Source: G965218495 sp965218495 (GTDB taxonomy: Bacteria; Bacteroidota; Rhodothermia; Rhodothermales; Bin80). Taken from it: 64,000 bases of DNA. The stretch covers positions 1,364,001 through 1,428,000 of the forward strand of contig OZ244626.1 in NCBI GenBank assembly GCA_965218495.1, in the 5' to 3' direction. Below, piece by piece: positions 1 through 9,580 of the stretch. A program made the translations under genes and the position numbers. Under the pieces are notes generated by a model. It was not told the DNA's origin and did no database searches. It was given only the letters and a program-made list of their open reading frames with translations. Numbering within the stretch: position 1 is the first letter of the stretch; the number at the start of each line of letters is the position of its first letter.

Positions 1-319
1 CAGCAGAAGAACGAATGCGTTGCCAGAGTGAATGAAGGTAACTACAGGCCAGGCACCGTTTTGGCTCTGTGCGCAGCACATGAGGGCAAGGACGGATCGC
101 CTCTTTGTACGACCTTGCCCTGGCCGAGCGTCCACCTTGAGCGCTATGGACTGGTATCAAGGGTCACGTGCAATCTTACCGTACTCTTCAAGGGCGTCGC
201 TGCTGCGCGCGCTCATCACAGGTTCTGCCTTGCAGAGAGCTCCGTGGCACACGATTGGCCATTCGGCCGTACCCTACAGGACAAACTGAGAAACAACCTG
301 AGCGGAGGCTTCCGATAGC
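1..319. other. Intergenic, no gene recognised
   Basis: No reading frame here resembles a protein I know. Short frames exist but have shadow-like composition. The stretch ends with a ribosome-binding sequence (agcggagg, 301-308) that serves hutI, so the hut promoter probably lies within it. I cannot point to promoter boxes with confidence. Confidence 0.4.
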
Positions 320-1531
320 ATGTCGCTGAGAGTCTACTCGCATTGCCAAATTGCCACCATGGAGCGCGGCACCAATCCATACGGACTAATATCCGACGGT
401 GCGCTGGCCTCAAGAGACGGAACGATCGAATGGATCGGAGCAAGAAACGCCCTGCCCGCGGTTTACGCGCATGCCAGCCCGGTGGACCTGAGAGGTGCTA
501 CGGTAACACCGGGGCTCATCGACTGCCATACTCACCTTGTGTTTGGTGGTAACCGGGCACGCGAATTCGAGCTGCGGCTGCAAGGTATGGACTACCAGCA
601 GATTGCGCAGGCTGGAGGCGGAATCGTGTCGACCATGTTCGCCACACGGAAGGCTACCGAAGACGAGTTGGTAAAGGCGGCACTCCCACGCCTGGATGCG
701 CTGATCTCCGAAGGTGTATGTGTGGTGGAAGTGAAGTCGGGCTATGGACTGAATATTGGCGATGAGCTAAAAATGCTAAGGGCAGCACGACGGCTGGGAC
801 AAGAGCGTCCGATTCGCATCGTCACATCGTGGCTGGCAGCTCATGCAGTTCCGCCGGAGTATCAGAGGAGGGCCGACGCCTATATTGATGAGGTTGCCGT
901 GCGCGGCCTGGAGAAGGCCCATGCCGAGGGACTCGTGGACGCGGTAGATGGCTTCTGCGAATCTATTGCGTTTTCTCTGTCGCAGATTGCCCGCGTATTT
1001 GAAGCTGCTGACGCGCTTGGTCTTCCGAAGAGGCTGCACGCAGAGCAGCTTACCAACCTAGGCGGGGCCAAGCTGGCAGCATCCAATCATGCGCTCTCGG
1101 CAGATCACCTGGAATATCTTGATATTGAGGGTGTCAACGCGATGGCCGAATTCGGCACTGTTGCCGTTCTTCTTCCTGGAGCGTATTACACGCTTCGCCA
1201 AACACAGCCACCGCCTATCGAGGCTCTGCGTGATGCCCATGTCCCAATCGCTGTTGCAACGGACGGCAACCCCGGCTCTTCTCCCCTGTATTCCTTGCTC
1301 CTGGCCATGAACATGGCGTGCACGTTATTTCGGCTGACACCAGAAGAGGCGCTTAGCGGCACAACCACCACGGCCGCGAGGGCACTGGGTCTCGAGGAAC
1401 AGTATGGGTCGCTATCGGTCGGAAAGCGGGCCGACCTTGCCGTCTGGGACATTGAGCACCCGCGCGAGCTGGCCTACCGGACTGGGCTCCATGTGCTCAG
1501 GATGAGGGTCATTGGAGGTGTGGTATGCTGA
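320..1531 (+). CDS. hutI: Imidazolonepropionase
   Basis: Third enzyme of cytosolic histidine breakdown: it hydrolyses 4-imidazolone-5-propionate to N-formimino-L-glutamate. The 403 residues match the usual family length. The metal-binding HxH is at H70/H72 within DCHTHLVFGG, followed by the family segment SGYGLN near residue 141 and the C-terminal amidohydrolase segment ATDGNPG near residue 315. The ATG at 320 is preceded by agcggagg. The stop overlaps the start of hutH by 7 bp, so the genes are very likely translationally coupled. It is first in a hutI-hutH-hutU run. Family assignment is secure. Confidence 0.97.
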   Translation: MSLRVYSHCQIATMERGTNPYGLISDGALASRDGTIEWIGARNALPAVYAHASPVDLRGATVTPGLIDCHTHLVFGGNRAREFELRLQGMDYQQIAQAGGGIVSTMFATRKATEDELVKAALPRLDALISEGVCVVEVKSGYGLNIGDELKMLRAARRLGQERPIRIVTSWLAAHAVPPEYQRRADAYIDEVAVRGLEKAHAEGLVDAVDGFCESIAFSLSQIARVFEAADALGLPKRLHAEQLTNLGGAKLAASNHALSADHLEYLDIEGVNAMAEFGTVAVLLPGAYYTLRQTQPPPIEALRDAHVPIAVATDGNPGSSPLYSLLLAMNMACTLFRLTPEEALSGTTTTAARALGLEEQYGSLSVGKRADLAVWDIEHPRELAYRTGLHVLRMRVIGGVVC

Positions 1532-3042
1532 TAGACCCCCAGCACATCACCCTTTCTGCGCTGGAATCAATCTACCGCGGGGCAGCTGCGGAGCTGATCC
1601 CGGGCTGCAAGGCCTCGGTAGACAAGAGCGCCAATGTTGTTGCACGTGCCGCCGCCGAAGCATTGCCAATCTATGGCATCAACACCGGGTTCGGAAAGCT
1701 GGCTTCCGTGCGCATCTCTCCAGACGATGCTCTGACACTGCAGCGGAATCTGATCCAGAGCCACTGTGCAGGTGTTGGCGATCCGCTTCCCGCGAACGTC
1801 GTTCGGCTGGTTATTGTACTAAAGATGATTTCGTTAGGGCGCGGCGCATCCGGCGTCCGTTGGGAGTTGATTCGCATGCTCTCGGGTATGCTGCAGGCTG
1901 GAATCCTTCCGGTCATCCCGTCCCAGGGATCTGTCGGCGCCTCAGGAGATCTCGTGCCGCTGGCTCATCTGGCCGCAGCAATGATTGGCGAAGGGGACGT
2001 GGTGTGCCGAGGAAGGCCGATGCGAGCAACCCGGGCATTGCACGAGGCGGGATTGTCGCCTGTAGAGTTGCTTGCGAAGGAAGGGCTCGCGATGATCAAT
2101 GGAACCCAGGTTTCTGCAGCGCTGGCCTTGGTAGGGCTTTTTGAAGCCTGGAGAAACGCTGTTACTTCGCTGACTACAGGTGCTCTGTCAACGGACGCGG
2201 CCATGGGGTCCCCTGTACCATTCCGCGCTGAAATCCATGAGTTGCGCGGCCACCAGGGGCAGATTGATGTTGCGTCCACCCTGCGCCACCTGCTATCCGA
2301 CTCACAAATCCGTGAGAACCATAGGCAAGGAGACACGCGTGTCCAGGATCCGTATTGCCTGCGCTGCCAGCCGCAGGTACTCGGTGCCGTACTCACCGTG
2401 CTGAGGCAGGCGGGTGAAACGCTACGCATTGAAGCAGGGGCGGTGACGGATAATCCGCTGGTGCTTGAAGACGGCACAATCGTCTCCGGTGGTAACTTCC
2501 ACGGCGAGCCCGTCGGATTTGCTGCAGATCAGATCGCCATGGCAATAGCGGAAGCTGGCGCGATTGCACAGCGGCGCGTCTCGCTCCTTATCGATCCTGC
2601 GCTGTCCTACGGTCTTCCTGCCTTCCTCTCTCCGCGCCCCGGCTTGAACTCGGGCATGATGGCCGCGGAGATTATCTCCGCTGCACTCGCAGCAGAAAAC
2701 AAGGCCCTGTCAAATCCGCGCGTGGTAGATAGCACGCCAACATCCGCGAACCAGGAGGACCATGTGGCCATGTCCTGCCACGGGGCGCACCGGCTGATTG
2801 CGATGAACAGCAATCTTGCGCACTTGATCGGCATTGAGGCGATCTGTAGTGCACAGGGTGTCGAGATGCGGGCTCCACTCAAGACGAGCCCTACCCTGCA
2901 ACATTACTTGTCGGTCATTCGAACGATCTCCGCACCACTGGAAGGGGACCGACCTCTAGCATCTGAATTGGAGAGTGCAGCGTCGCTTGTGCAGGAAGGT
3001 GCACTGATACCATTGTTATCACCGCAACTTGGTCCACAGTAG
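1525..3042 (+). CDS. hutH: Histidine ammonia-lyase
   Basis: First enzyme of the pathway: it deaminates L-histidine to trans-urocanate. The 505 residues fit the family. The Ala-Ser-Gly triad that cyclises into the MIO cofactor is at residues 139-141 within GSVGASGDLVPLAH. The motif YGINTGFGKL near residue 50 and the substrate-loop segment QDPYCLRCQPQ near 280 are also typical. The ATG at 1525 lies inside the end of hutI and has a strong ribosome site (ggaggtg, 1514-1520). hutU follows after 2 bp. Confidence 0.97.
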   Translation: MLIDPQHITLSALESIYRGAAAELIPGCKASVDKSANVVARAAAEALPIYGINTGFGKLASVRISPDDALTLQRNLIQSHCAGVGDPLPANVVRLVIVLKMISLGRGASGVRWELIRMLSGMLQAGILPVIPSQGSVGASGDLVPLAHLAAAMIGEGDVVCRGRPMRATRALHEAGLSPVELLAKEGLAMINGTQVSAALALVGLFEAWRNAVTSLTTGALSTDAAMGSPVPFRAEIHELRGHQGQIDVASTLRHLLSDSQIRENHRQGDTRVQDPYCLRCQPQVLGAVLTVLRQAGETLRIEAGAVTDNPLVLEDGTIVSGGNFHGEPVGFAADQIAMAIAEAGAIAQRRVSLLIDPALSYGLPAFLSPRPGLNSGMMAAEIISAALAAENKALSNPRVVDSTPTSANQEDHVAMSCHGAHRLIAMNSNLAHLIGIEAICSAQGVEMRAPLKTSPTLQHYLSVIRTISAPLEGDRPLASELESAASLVQEGALIPLLSPQLGPQ

Positions 3043-3044
3043 CT

Positions 3045-4706
3045 ATGCACAGCAGCGCTCGTTCCGTTAGTGCACCTACGGGTACCCAGCTGACCTGCGG
3101 AAGCTGGCCGGTAGAAGCCGCCTACCGGATGATTCAGAATAACCTTGATGCTGAAGTTGCAGAAAACCCCAGTGAGTTGGTGGTGTACGGTGGCATTGGG
3201 CGCGCAGCCCGTTCTTGGCAGGCCTTCGACCGGATCCTGCAGTCCTTGAAGACACTGCAAGTCGACGAAACGCTGCTCGTCCAGTCGGGGAAGCCTGTCG
3301 GCATTTTTAGAACGCACAAAGACGCACCCCGCGTCCTTATTGCAAACTCCAACATCGTTCCATATTGGGCCACTTGGGACACGTTCAACGAGCTCGACCG
3401 TAGAGGTCTGATGATGTACGGCCAGATGACTGCTGGATCATGGATCTATATCGGCACGCAGGGAATCGTTCAAGGGACGTACGAGACATTCGTTGAGGCA
3501 GGACGGCAACATTATGGCGGAAATCTGCAGGGAAGATGGGTCCTGACTGGCGGACTGGGAGGCATGGGCGGGGCGCAGCCGCTGGCTGCGGTCATGGCCG
3601 GCGCTTGCTGCCTGGCAGTAGAGTGCGATCCGTCCAGGATAGACTTCCGATTGCGTACGGGGTATCTGGATAAGCGCGTCGACAATGCCAGGGAGGCCCT
3701 CACGCTCATAGGCCAATGGACGCGCGCCGGCGAAGCGAAGTCCGTTGGATTGCTCGGAAACGCCGCAGATGTCTTCACAGAGCTCTTGCTAGCCGGGGTC
3801 CGCCCGGACATGGTGACAGATCAGACTTCCGCGCATGACCCGCTCAACGGCTACCTTCCGCAAGGCTGGACTCTTACTCAGTGGCATGAACGCCGTGTGC
3901 ACGATCCCAAGACAGCGGAAGCAGCCGCACGGGCATCAATTCGTGCACACGTGGCAGCGATGGTTGGCTTCCGGGATGCAGGCATTCCCACCTTTGACTA
4001 CGGCAACAACATCCGGCAAGTGGCGCTGGAAGAGGGGCTTGAGCGTGCTTTTGCCTTTCCTGGATTTGTGCCGGCCTACATCAGGCCGCTTTTTTGCCGT
4101 GGCATCGGTCCATTCCGATGGGTTGCACTCTCCGGCGATCCTGAAGACATCTACCGCACCGACGAGAAGGTGAAGGAACTTCTGCCGGAGGACAAGCACC
4201 TGGTCAACTGGCTGGAGCTGGCACGGCAGAGAATTCGTTTCCAGGGACTTCCAGCGAGGATTTGCTGGGTTGGCCTTGGCGACCGTGATCGCCTGGGACT
4301 CGCGTTCAACGATATGGTGCGCAGCGGTGAGGTGTCGGCGCCGATCGTTATTGGGCGGGACCACCTCGATGCCGGTTCGGTAGCATCGCCCAACCGGGAA
4401 ACCGAATCCATGCGCGACGGCTCGGATGTGGTTTCCGACTGGCCGCTGCTGAATGCGCTGCTCAACACGGCATCTGGAGCGACTTGGGTGTCGTTTCACC
4501 ACGGTGGCGGTGTCGGGATGGGGTTCTCCCAGCACGCCGGAATGGTAGTCGTTGCCGACGGCACTGACGAGGCTGCCGAAAGGCTCAAGAGGGTACTGTG
4601 GAACGACCCGGGCTCCGGGGTTATGCGTCACGCAGATGCAGGCTATACGGACGCGATCGACTGCGCCGATAGCATGGGGCTGAACCTTCCTGGCATCCGG
4701 TCATAG
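3045..4706 (+). CDS. hutU: Urocanate hydratase
   Basis: Second enzyme of the pathway: it converts urocanate to 4-imidazolone-5-propionate using tightly bound NAD as an electrophile. The 553 residues match the family. The dinucleotide loop GLGGMGGAQ lies near residue 170, and the conserved C-terminal segment FHHGGGVGMGFSQH lies near 486. Start is the ATG 2 bp after the hutH stop. No formimidoylglutamase (hutG), formiminotransferase or hut regulator follows, so formiminoglutamate must be handled by genes elsewhere. Confidence 0.97.
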   Translation: MHSSARSVSAPTGTQLTCGSWPVEAAYRMIQNNLDAEVAENPSELVVYGGIGRAARSWQAFDRILQSLKTLQVDETLLVQSGKPVGIFRTHKDAPRVLIANSNIVPYWATWDTFNELDRRGLMMYGQMTAGSWIYIGTQGIVQGTYETFVEAGRQHYGGNLQGRWVLTGGLGGMGGAQPLAAVMAGACCLAVECDPSRIDFRLRTGYLDKRVDNAREALTLIGQWTRAGEAKSVGLLGNAADVFTELLLAGVRPDMVTDQTSAHDPLNGYLPQGWTLTQWHERRVHDPKTAEAAARASIRAHVAAMVGFRDAGIPTFDYGNNIRQVALEEGLERAFAFPGFVPAYIRPLFCRGIGPFRWVALSGDPEDIYRTDEKVKELLPEDKHLVNWLELARQRIRFQGLPARICWVGLGDRDRLGLAFNDMVRSGEVSAPIVIGRDHLDAGSVASPNRETESMRDGSDVVSDWPLLNALLNTASGATWVSFHHGGGVGMGFSQHAGMVVVADGTDEAAERLKRVLWNDPGSGVMRHADAGYTDAIDCADSMGLNLPGIRS

Positions 4707-5085
4707 GCTGCCGCCGGCGAGACCTGCAGGTTGGCGATCAGGCTGACGCCTGATGTAACCACTAACGTCGTCATAGGCGGTGCACCGCGGGACTGGGAGG
4801 CACCACAGGCAGGCGGTCAGCTATGTCACCGTCCGCGATGCTGACTGCACACAGATAAAGGCAGCCACAATGTCAATTGATAGCCAGCATTGGTAGAGCA
4901 GTTGACAATCGCACAATCACCGCGGGAGTCGCGACCATTGAATATGGAGAAAAACCTCGCCAGATGGTTGCGCACGCGCACGGCCAACCAGCCTGCCGTG
5001 CAGCAGATCCAGTCACTGCAAGCCCCCTTACGAAACAGCGTGTCCACTAAACCTGTTTACTGGTGACGCAATTGACGCCGACGCC
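4707..5085. other. Intergenic after hutU
   Basis: No gene is recognisable in these 379 bases. A short perfect hairpin about 30 bases after the hutU stop is the only structure I see; it is listed separately. Confidence 0.4.
4737..4754 (+). terminator. Hairpin after hutU
   Basis: A perfect 7-bp stem (atcaggc / gcctgat) with a tgac loop lies 30 bases after the hutU stop. No run of T follows, so it may only stabilise the 3' end or act with Rho. Confidence 0.3.
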
Positions 5086-5727
5086 GTGAATACACGTATA
5101 TTCCTCCTGATCGCTGCAGTCCTGGTTACGGCTTCGCCGGCTCTTGCGCAACGATGGGAAGGATCCATCAAACTCGGAGGTGCTTCGACCACCTTCAGCG
5201 GTGACCTTGCAGCTGGCACAACAACTTGGAACCGCCGTTCCGGCTTTGCCGCGGGCGCCTCATTGGGGCTGAGGCTTCGCTACGGGCTTTCGCCCGCCGT
5301 GGACCTTTCTTACGTGCGCATGGGCGCCAGTGCACCCGTGATGTATCTGGGTGTACCCGCAACCGTACGGAGCGACCTGACCTACCTCACCTCTTCATTT
5401 CTGCTACAGTATCGACTCCATACCGGGCAGTACGTGTACCCGCGAATATTTGCAGGCCCTGCCCTATCCTACAAGTTGGGCGCTACAATCACGGTAGAGG
5501 CACGGGACGGGCTCGGCGTCCTCACGGAGCAGGACGACTCCGTTGAAGGATCGGACTACGGCTTCACCATTGGTGGTGCCGTTGATTTTGAATTGGGGGG
5601 CCAAATCCTGACGCTTGAAGTGCGCTACTACATCGGGCAGCGAGACGTGACCAAACCAAATCCAGAGCTGGGTGAATCTGCACTTCGGAACAGGGGCGTC
5701 ATAGTAATGGTCGGCATCCTATTCTAG
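5086..5727 (+). CDS. Outer-membrane beta-barrel protein
   Basis: A 213-residue porin-like protein. Residues 1-21 form a signal peptide (hydrophobic core LIAAVLVTASPALA, then Q). The rest alternates short amphipathic strands with glycine- and aromatic-rich turns, and the chain ends in phenylalanine (GILF), the usual C-terminal signal for outer-membrane insertion. It resembles the small barrel families common in Bacteroidota (OMP_b-brl type). No substrate can be inferred. Its 3' end overlaps the convergent peptidase-like gene by 9 bp. Confidence 0.8.
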   Translation: MNTRIFLLIAAVLVTASPALAQRWEGSIKLGGASTTFSGDLAAGTTTWNRRSGFAAGASLGLRLRYGLSPAVDLSYVRMGASAPVMYLGVPATVRSDLTYLTSSFLLQYRLHTGQYVYPRIFAGPALSYKLGATITVEARDGLGVLTEQDDSVEGSDYGFTIGGAVDFELGGQILTLEVRYYIGQRDVTKPNPELGESALRNRGVIVMVGILF

Positions 5728-6522
5728 CGTCGCCAGCTTTTGAATTAGCTCATTCGCTGCTCTTGCAATCCGTGTTGCATCCGCGGCAACTTCTTGCAGC
5801 ATAGCTGTCGAGTCCGACACCGTGGACGCCATCACATGCAGCGCGACGCCAGACGATGCTAGCGCCTGTGCCAGCGCCGTGGAGTCTGACGGCGCGAGAT
5901 AGATTAGTGCGCGGGTGCTTCCAGCAGGCCACAAGGGCCGGCGCAGATACGCGCGAAGTCCTGCGTAGTTTTCGTCATGCCCCGAAAAGGCTGCTACCAT
6001 GATCGTTCGGTCCGGCACGAATCCACGTTGGCTAGCTAAGCCATAGTTGCGTGCAATCTCCATGAGTGCCGCGAGTCCCTGGCGCGACCCGGACCCATCA
6101 AGGTCAGCACCCACAATCACTAGCTCGGAAGCGAATACAGGGTGGGAGCCCGCGGCATAGGCCATCACGTTGTGGCCGTTGCGCCGCTTGTCGCTTCGTA
6201 CCCGTAAAGTGTTGTACTCGACCGCCGCAGAACTCGCCAAAGCAGGCTGCAGCCCATGCATCTGCGCCACGGCATAGGCCGCCTCGTGGGTGAGCTGCTG
6301 AGCCGCACCAGGATCAAGTGCCGTGGGATCCTTCAGGAATTGCAAGTCGGCGAGAAGGCGACTCTCGTGCCACGGGGTTTGCAGCCATGCAGCGGACAAC
6401 ACCTCGACTTCCTGGTGCAACGTGTGACAACCCACCCAAGCTACTGACACACTGCACAGCACCGCGGCGAATGCAGGCGTGAAAGCGTACCAGCGGACGG
6501 TACGGGATAGCCCGTAGGCCAT
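5719..6522 (-). CDS. Degenerate M28-type peptidase, probable pseudoenzyme
   Basis: About 267 residues from the ATG at 6522; starts at 6543, 6558 or a TTG at 6645 inside the preceding glycosyltransferase gene are also possible. A hydrophobic segment near the N-terminus (TPAFAAVLCSVSVAWVG) suggests membrane anchoring or export. The core follows the M28 aminopeptidase pattern (NVMAY, then IVGADLDGSG, then ALMEIARNYG, then MVAAFSGHDENYAG). The metal ligands expected in M28 enzymes are replaced: His of GAHxD is Asp, the DNxSG aspartate is absent, and the GEE glutamates read HDE. It is probably not a zinc peptidase; its role is unknown. It follows the glycosyltransferase on the same strand. Confidence 0.65.
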   Translation of the reverse strand: MAYGLSRTVRWYAFTPAFAAVLCSVSVAWVGCHTLHQEVEVLSAAWLQTPWHESRLLADLQFLKDPTALDPGAAQQLTHEAAYAVAQMHGLQPALASSAAVEYNTLRVRSDKRRNGHNVMAYAAGSHPVFASELVIVGADLDGSGSRQGLAALMEIARNYGLASQRGFVPDRTIMVAAFSGHDENYAGLRAYLRRPLWPAGSTRALIYLAPSDSTALAQALASSGVALHVMASTVSDSTAMLQEVAADATRIARAANELIQKLATLE

Positions 6523-6617
6523 CCGACAGCCAGGCGGCGCCATGCGCTGCGGCCGCATCACACTTTGGGCAGGCGCGCCGTTGATTCGAGTCCTTTTCCC
6601 CAACGGGTCAAGGCGGG

Positions 6618-7751
6618 CTACATCATGTCCTCCAGTGCGTCGCAAAAGTGATCCCAGCTATGCGCACGCTTTTTGCGCTGAACCCCATTCGCCAAGCGTG
6701 CCTGTAAATCCTCCTGGAAAAAACGTACCACCGCGCTGGCTATTGCCTGTGGATCCTCCGGCGGCACCACCAGCCCCGCTTCTTCATGACCAACAATCTC
6801 GGCAAGGCCTCCGACATCGGTAATTATCAGCGGCTTTTCGAAATGGAATGCTACCTGCGCCACGCCGCTCTGCGTGGCGGTGATATACGGCTGTACTATC
6901 ACATCAGCCGCTGCAAAGTACTTCTTGACCTCTTCCTTCGGGATGTAGTTGGCGTGCAGCAAAATCTGCGAGGCGAGCCCTGCGGATTCGATCAGGGACC
7001 GGTACCGGGCTTCATCTTCGTAAAACTCACCTGCGATGACCAGCCGCACCTTCGGAAGCGCCGCCACGATTGATGGCATGCTTTCCAATAGCACGTGGAG
7101 TCCCTTGTACCGCCGAATGAAGCCGAAGAAAAGCAGCACCGGAGCCTCTGGCGGGAGTCCTAGTGCAGCTCTGGCCTCCTTGCCATCCATTGGCTGACCG
7201 AATTTGTCGTAGACGGGGTGATTCAGCAGCTTCCGCGGTGCCTTTATTCCAAGCACATCCAAGTCGCGCCCCACCTCGCCGGACATTACAACACAACCGT
7301 GGGCAGCTCGCAAAAATGAGCGGCTCAGCACCTTATCCCCGAAGTGGCGCTCGTGCGGGATGGCATTGTGTACTATGGCCAGCACCGTGGCTCCTTTTGC
7401 CCGGAGGCGCCGAGCAATCGTGCCAAGCGACGGCGCGAAAAATGGCATCCAGTATGGTATGATCACCACATCCGGCCCCCAATGCGCGATCTGCCCCACC
7501 GCCCTGTACCACGTAAGTGGATTGATCGAGTCAATCAGGCGCACCGAAGGCACTGGTCGGGCCACAGGCCCAGCTTCGTACTGGGACTTGCCGGGAAACA
7601 GCGCATCAGGATATTGCCGCGTAAACGTGATCGCCGTCACGGTATGGCGCCGCTCTCGAAGCCGCCAGAAAAGCGTTTCAGAAAAGTGTGCTATGCCTCC
7701 CCGGAATGGGTACACGGGGCCCACTATTGCAATCTTTCGCCTAAACTTCAT
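6618..7751 (-). CDS. Glycosyltransferase, GT4 family
   Basis: A 377-residue GT-B fold glycosyltransferase from ATG 7751 (a GTG two codons earlier is possible). N-terminal acceptor domain: IVGPVYPFRGGIAHFSETL. The C-terminal donor domain has the family pattern LFFGFIRRYKGLHVLLE near residue 205 and the nucleotide-sugar region DVIVQPYITATQSGVAQVAF with EKPLIITDVGG near 290-315. Such enzymes transfer a sugar from a nucleotide donor to a glycan or lipid at the cytosolic face. Donor and acceptor cannot be read from sequence. The downstream M28-like gene may be cotranscribed. Confidence 0.88.
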   Translation of the reverse strand: MKFRRKIAIVGPVYPFRGGIAHFSETLFWRLRERRHTVTAITFTRQYPDALFPGKSQYEAGPVARPVPSVRLIDSINPLTWYRAVGQIAHWGPDVVIIPYWMPFFAPSLGTIARRLRAKGATVLAIVHNAIPHERHFGDKVLSRSFLRAAHGCVVMSGEVGRDLDVLGIKAPRKLLNHPVYDKFGQPMDGKEARAALGLPPEAPVLLFFGFIRRYKGLHVLLESMPSIVAALPKVRLVIAGEFYEDEARYRSLIESAGLASQILLHANYIPKEEVKKYFAAADVIVQPYITATQSGVAQVAFHFEKPLIITDVGGLAEIVGHEEAGLVVPPEDPQAIASAVVRFFQEDLQARLANGVQRKKRAHSWDHFCDALEDMM

Positions 7752-8080
7752 GCACACGCGCGCCTGTCGCTACGCCCTATTCCCATAATCGCCACAGTCC
7801 CATCATGGCCACTAACTAATGTAGTACTTTAACTGACAAGGATATATGTACACATTCTTGCATCCCGTGCAATGGCAGGCATGCTCTTGCAGAAGGCAAG
7901 GACGGCGCAATCTGTAGCCTCCTGCTGCCTCTGTGACTGTACACGGTGCAACGTGCGCGGGCAACCGCGGTTGCTTTGGCTGCCACCTGCTTTGCAACGG
8001 GCAACCATACACTGAAACCGCCACGGCATACGCGTCGTACTCTGCACAAGGTAATCGATAAACGAACAGCTGGTGAAACT
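7752..8080. other. Intergenic between divergent genes
   Basis: These 329 bases separate the minus-strand glycosyltransferase from the plus-strand DUF4342 gene, so promoters for both should lie here. No gene or repeat is recognised. Longer upstream starts for the DUF4342 gene exist in this stretch but are not like the family. Confidence 0.4.
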
Positions 8081-8437
8081 ATGCTAAACAAAGATCAGGT
8101 CAAGAAGCGACTGGACGCGCTGAAGGCCGAAGGCAAGGAACGGTTTGAGGAGCTGAAGGTTGAGGGCAGCGGGCTCGCAGGCAAGGTGCGCGACATCATC
8201 GACGAAGGCAAGGCGCGCAAGATCACTATCAAGAAAGGTGATCGGGTGCTGGCGGAGTTTCCGCTGGCGGTAGGTGTTGGCGGTGCCGCTGCGGCTGTGC
8301 TGTTGGCTCCGACCTTGGCGGCCGTGGGCGCCATCGGCACGCTCGTATCGGACGTGGAGGTCGTCATTCATCGGGATCCCGACCCGGGCCATGGTGAAGA
8401 AGTGCGGACCGTCGAGTATAGCGAAGTCGACGAATAG
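8081..8437 (+). CDS. DUF4342 domain protein
   Basis: A 118-residue protein. An N-terminal helical, charged segment (KKRLDALKAEGKERFEELK) leads into the DUF4342 core: residues 45-100 contain RKITIKKGDRVLAEFPL, then a glycine/alanine-rich hydrophobic hairpin and DVEVVIHRD. This family is described from many bacteria but its function is unknown; the hydrophobic stretch may associate with membrane. I chose the ATG at 8081 because family similarity begins there. The dehydratase gene follows after 8 bp, so cotranscription is likely. Confidence 0.75.
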   Translation: MLNKDQVKKRLDALKAEGKERFEELKVEGSGLAGKVRDIIDEGKARKITIKKGDRVLAEFPLAVGVGGAAAAVLLAPTLAAVGAIGTLVSDVEVVIHRDPDPGHGEEVRTVEYSEVDE

Positions 8438-8445
8438 GCCGGTCA

Positions 8446-9423
8446 TTGCCCGCGCCCAGCTTACTTGGCGATAGTCGCCTTCCCGTATCTTTTGCCGACG
8501 TTGCCGCCGCTGCGAAGCGCTTGGACGGCGTGGCGCACCGCACCGCAATTGCCACGTCACGGACGCTAAACAGTCGCGTTGGCGCCTCTGTCTTCTGCAA
8601 GTGCGAGAATTTTCAGCGCGCCGGCGCCTTCAAGTTTCGTGGGGCATACAATGCGCTGAGCCAGGTTGACGACGACAGTCGTAGACGCGGCGTCCTGACG
8701 TTCTCGTCAGGAAATCACGCCCAGGCCGTGGCCCTGGCAGGGCAGCTCCTTGGAGTTCCTGCCACCATCATCATGCCGCACGACGCACCGGTGGTAAAGC
8801 TTCAAGCGACCCGCGGCTATGGAGCTGCCATCATTACATATGATCGAAACGAAGAGAGCCGCGAGACGCTCGCGGCGCGCATAGCCAAGGAGCAGCAACT
8901 GCATGTGATCCCGCCGTATGACGATCCGCATATCGTAGCCGGCGGGGGTACGGCGGCGCTGGAACTCCTGCAGGACGCCGACCCGCTTGACTTTGTGCTG
9001 GTTCCGTGTGGCGGGGGCGGCCTCCTGTCCGGCTCAGCCCTTTCTGTGCGTGCTATGGCGCCTCAGTGCCAAGTCATTGGGGTTGAGCCAGCCAACGCCG
9101 ACGATGCAACCCGAAGCTTCCGCACGGGAGTGCTGCACAAGGTGTCCAACCCTGACACCATTGCCGATGGCGCCCGCACACCGTCTCTGGGGAAGATCAC
9201 GTTTCCGCTGGTGAAGAACCTCGTGCACGACATGGTGACCGTGACCGAGGAGCAGATCCTCACTGCAACGCGTTTTCTGTGGGAGCGCATGAAGCTGGTA
9301 GTCGAGCCCACCGGCAGCTTGGCGGTAGCTGCACTCCTGGGTGGCGCCTTTGTCGCCAAAGACGCGCGCATTGGCGTGATTTTAAGCGGTGGCAACGCTG
9401 ACCTCGGACTCTGGGCTGCCTAA
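8446..9423 (+). CDS. Threonine/serine dehydratase or serine racemase, PLP fold II
   Basis: A 325-residue PLP enzyme that either deaminates L-threonine/L-serine to the 2-oxoacid or racemises serine; sequence alone does not decide. The PLP lysine lies in FKFRGAYNAL near residue 65, followed by SSGNHAQ near 89, the phosphate loop CGGGGLLSG near 187, and SGGN near the C-terminus. There is no C-terminal ACT regulatory domain, so it resembles the catabolic/racemase branch rather than biosynthetic IlvA. The start is a TTG at 8446; no ATG is available before the conserved region. Confidence 0.85.
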   Translation: MPAPSLLGDSRLPVSFADVAAAAKRLDGVAHRTAIATSRTLNSRVGASVFCKCENFQRAGAFKFRGAYNALSQVDDDSRRRGVLTFSSGNHAQAVALAGQLLGVPATIIMPHDAPVVKLQATRGYGAAIITYDRNEESRETLAARIAKEQQLHVIPPYDDPHIVAGGGTAALELLQDADPLDFVLVPCGGGGLLSGSALSVRAMAPQCQVIGVEPANADDATRSFRTGVLHKVSNPDTIADGARTPSLGKITFPLVKNLVHDMVTVTEEQILTATRFLWERMKLVVEPTGSLAVAALLGGAFVAKDARIGVILSGGNADLGLWAA

Positions 9424-9556
9424 GGGCACTGCCTTGGATGTGAACGCACTGGCCAGTTTGAGAATTGCCCTTGAAATACCGGCCGCCCCAATACCTGCTA
9501 ACCACGGAGAAACAACACAATCGCCGAGGCCACTGACATCCCGTTGTCAGTGACAC

Positions 9557-9571
9557 CCCTTATCTTTGGGA
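9557..9571. repeat. 15-bp direct repeat, left copy
   Basis: The sequence cccttatctttggga occurs here and again at 11944-11958. The pair brackets the short secreted protein, the coiled-coil pair and the IS1595 element. Origin unknown. Confidence 0.5.
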
Positions 9572-9580
9572 ACTACATAC

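Noticed and set aside
28..318. 96-codon frame before hutI
   Set aside because: No family resemblance, and a second frame overlaps it equally well; treated as leader/intergenic.
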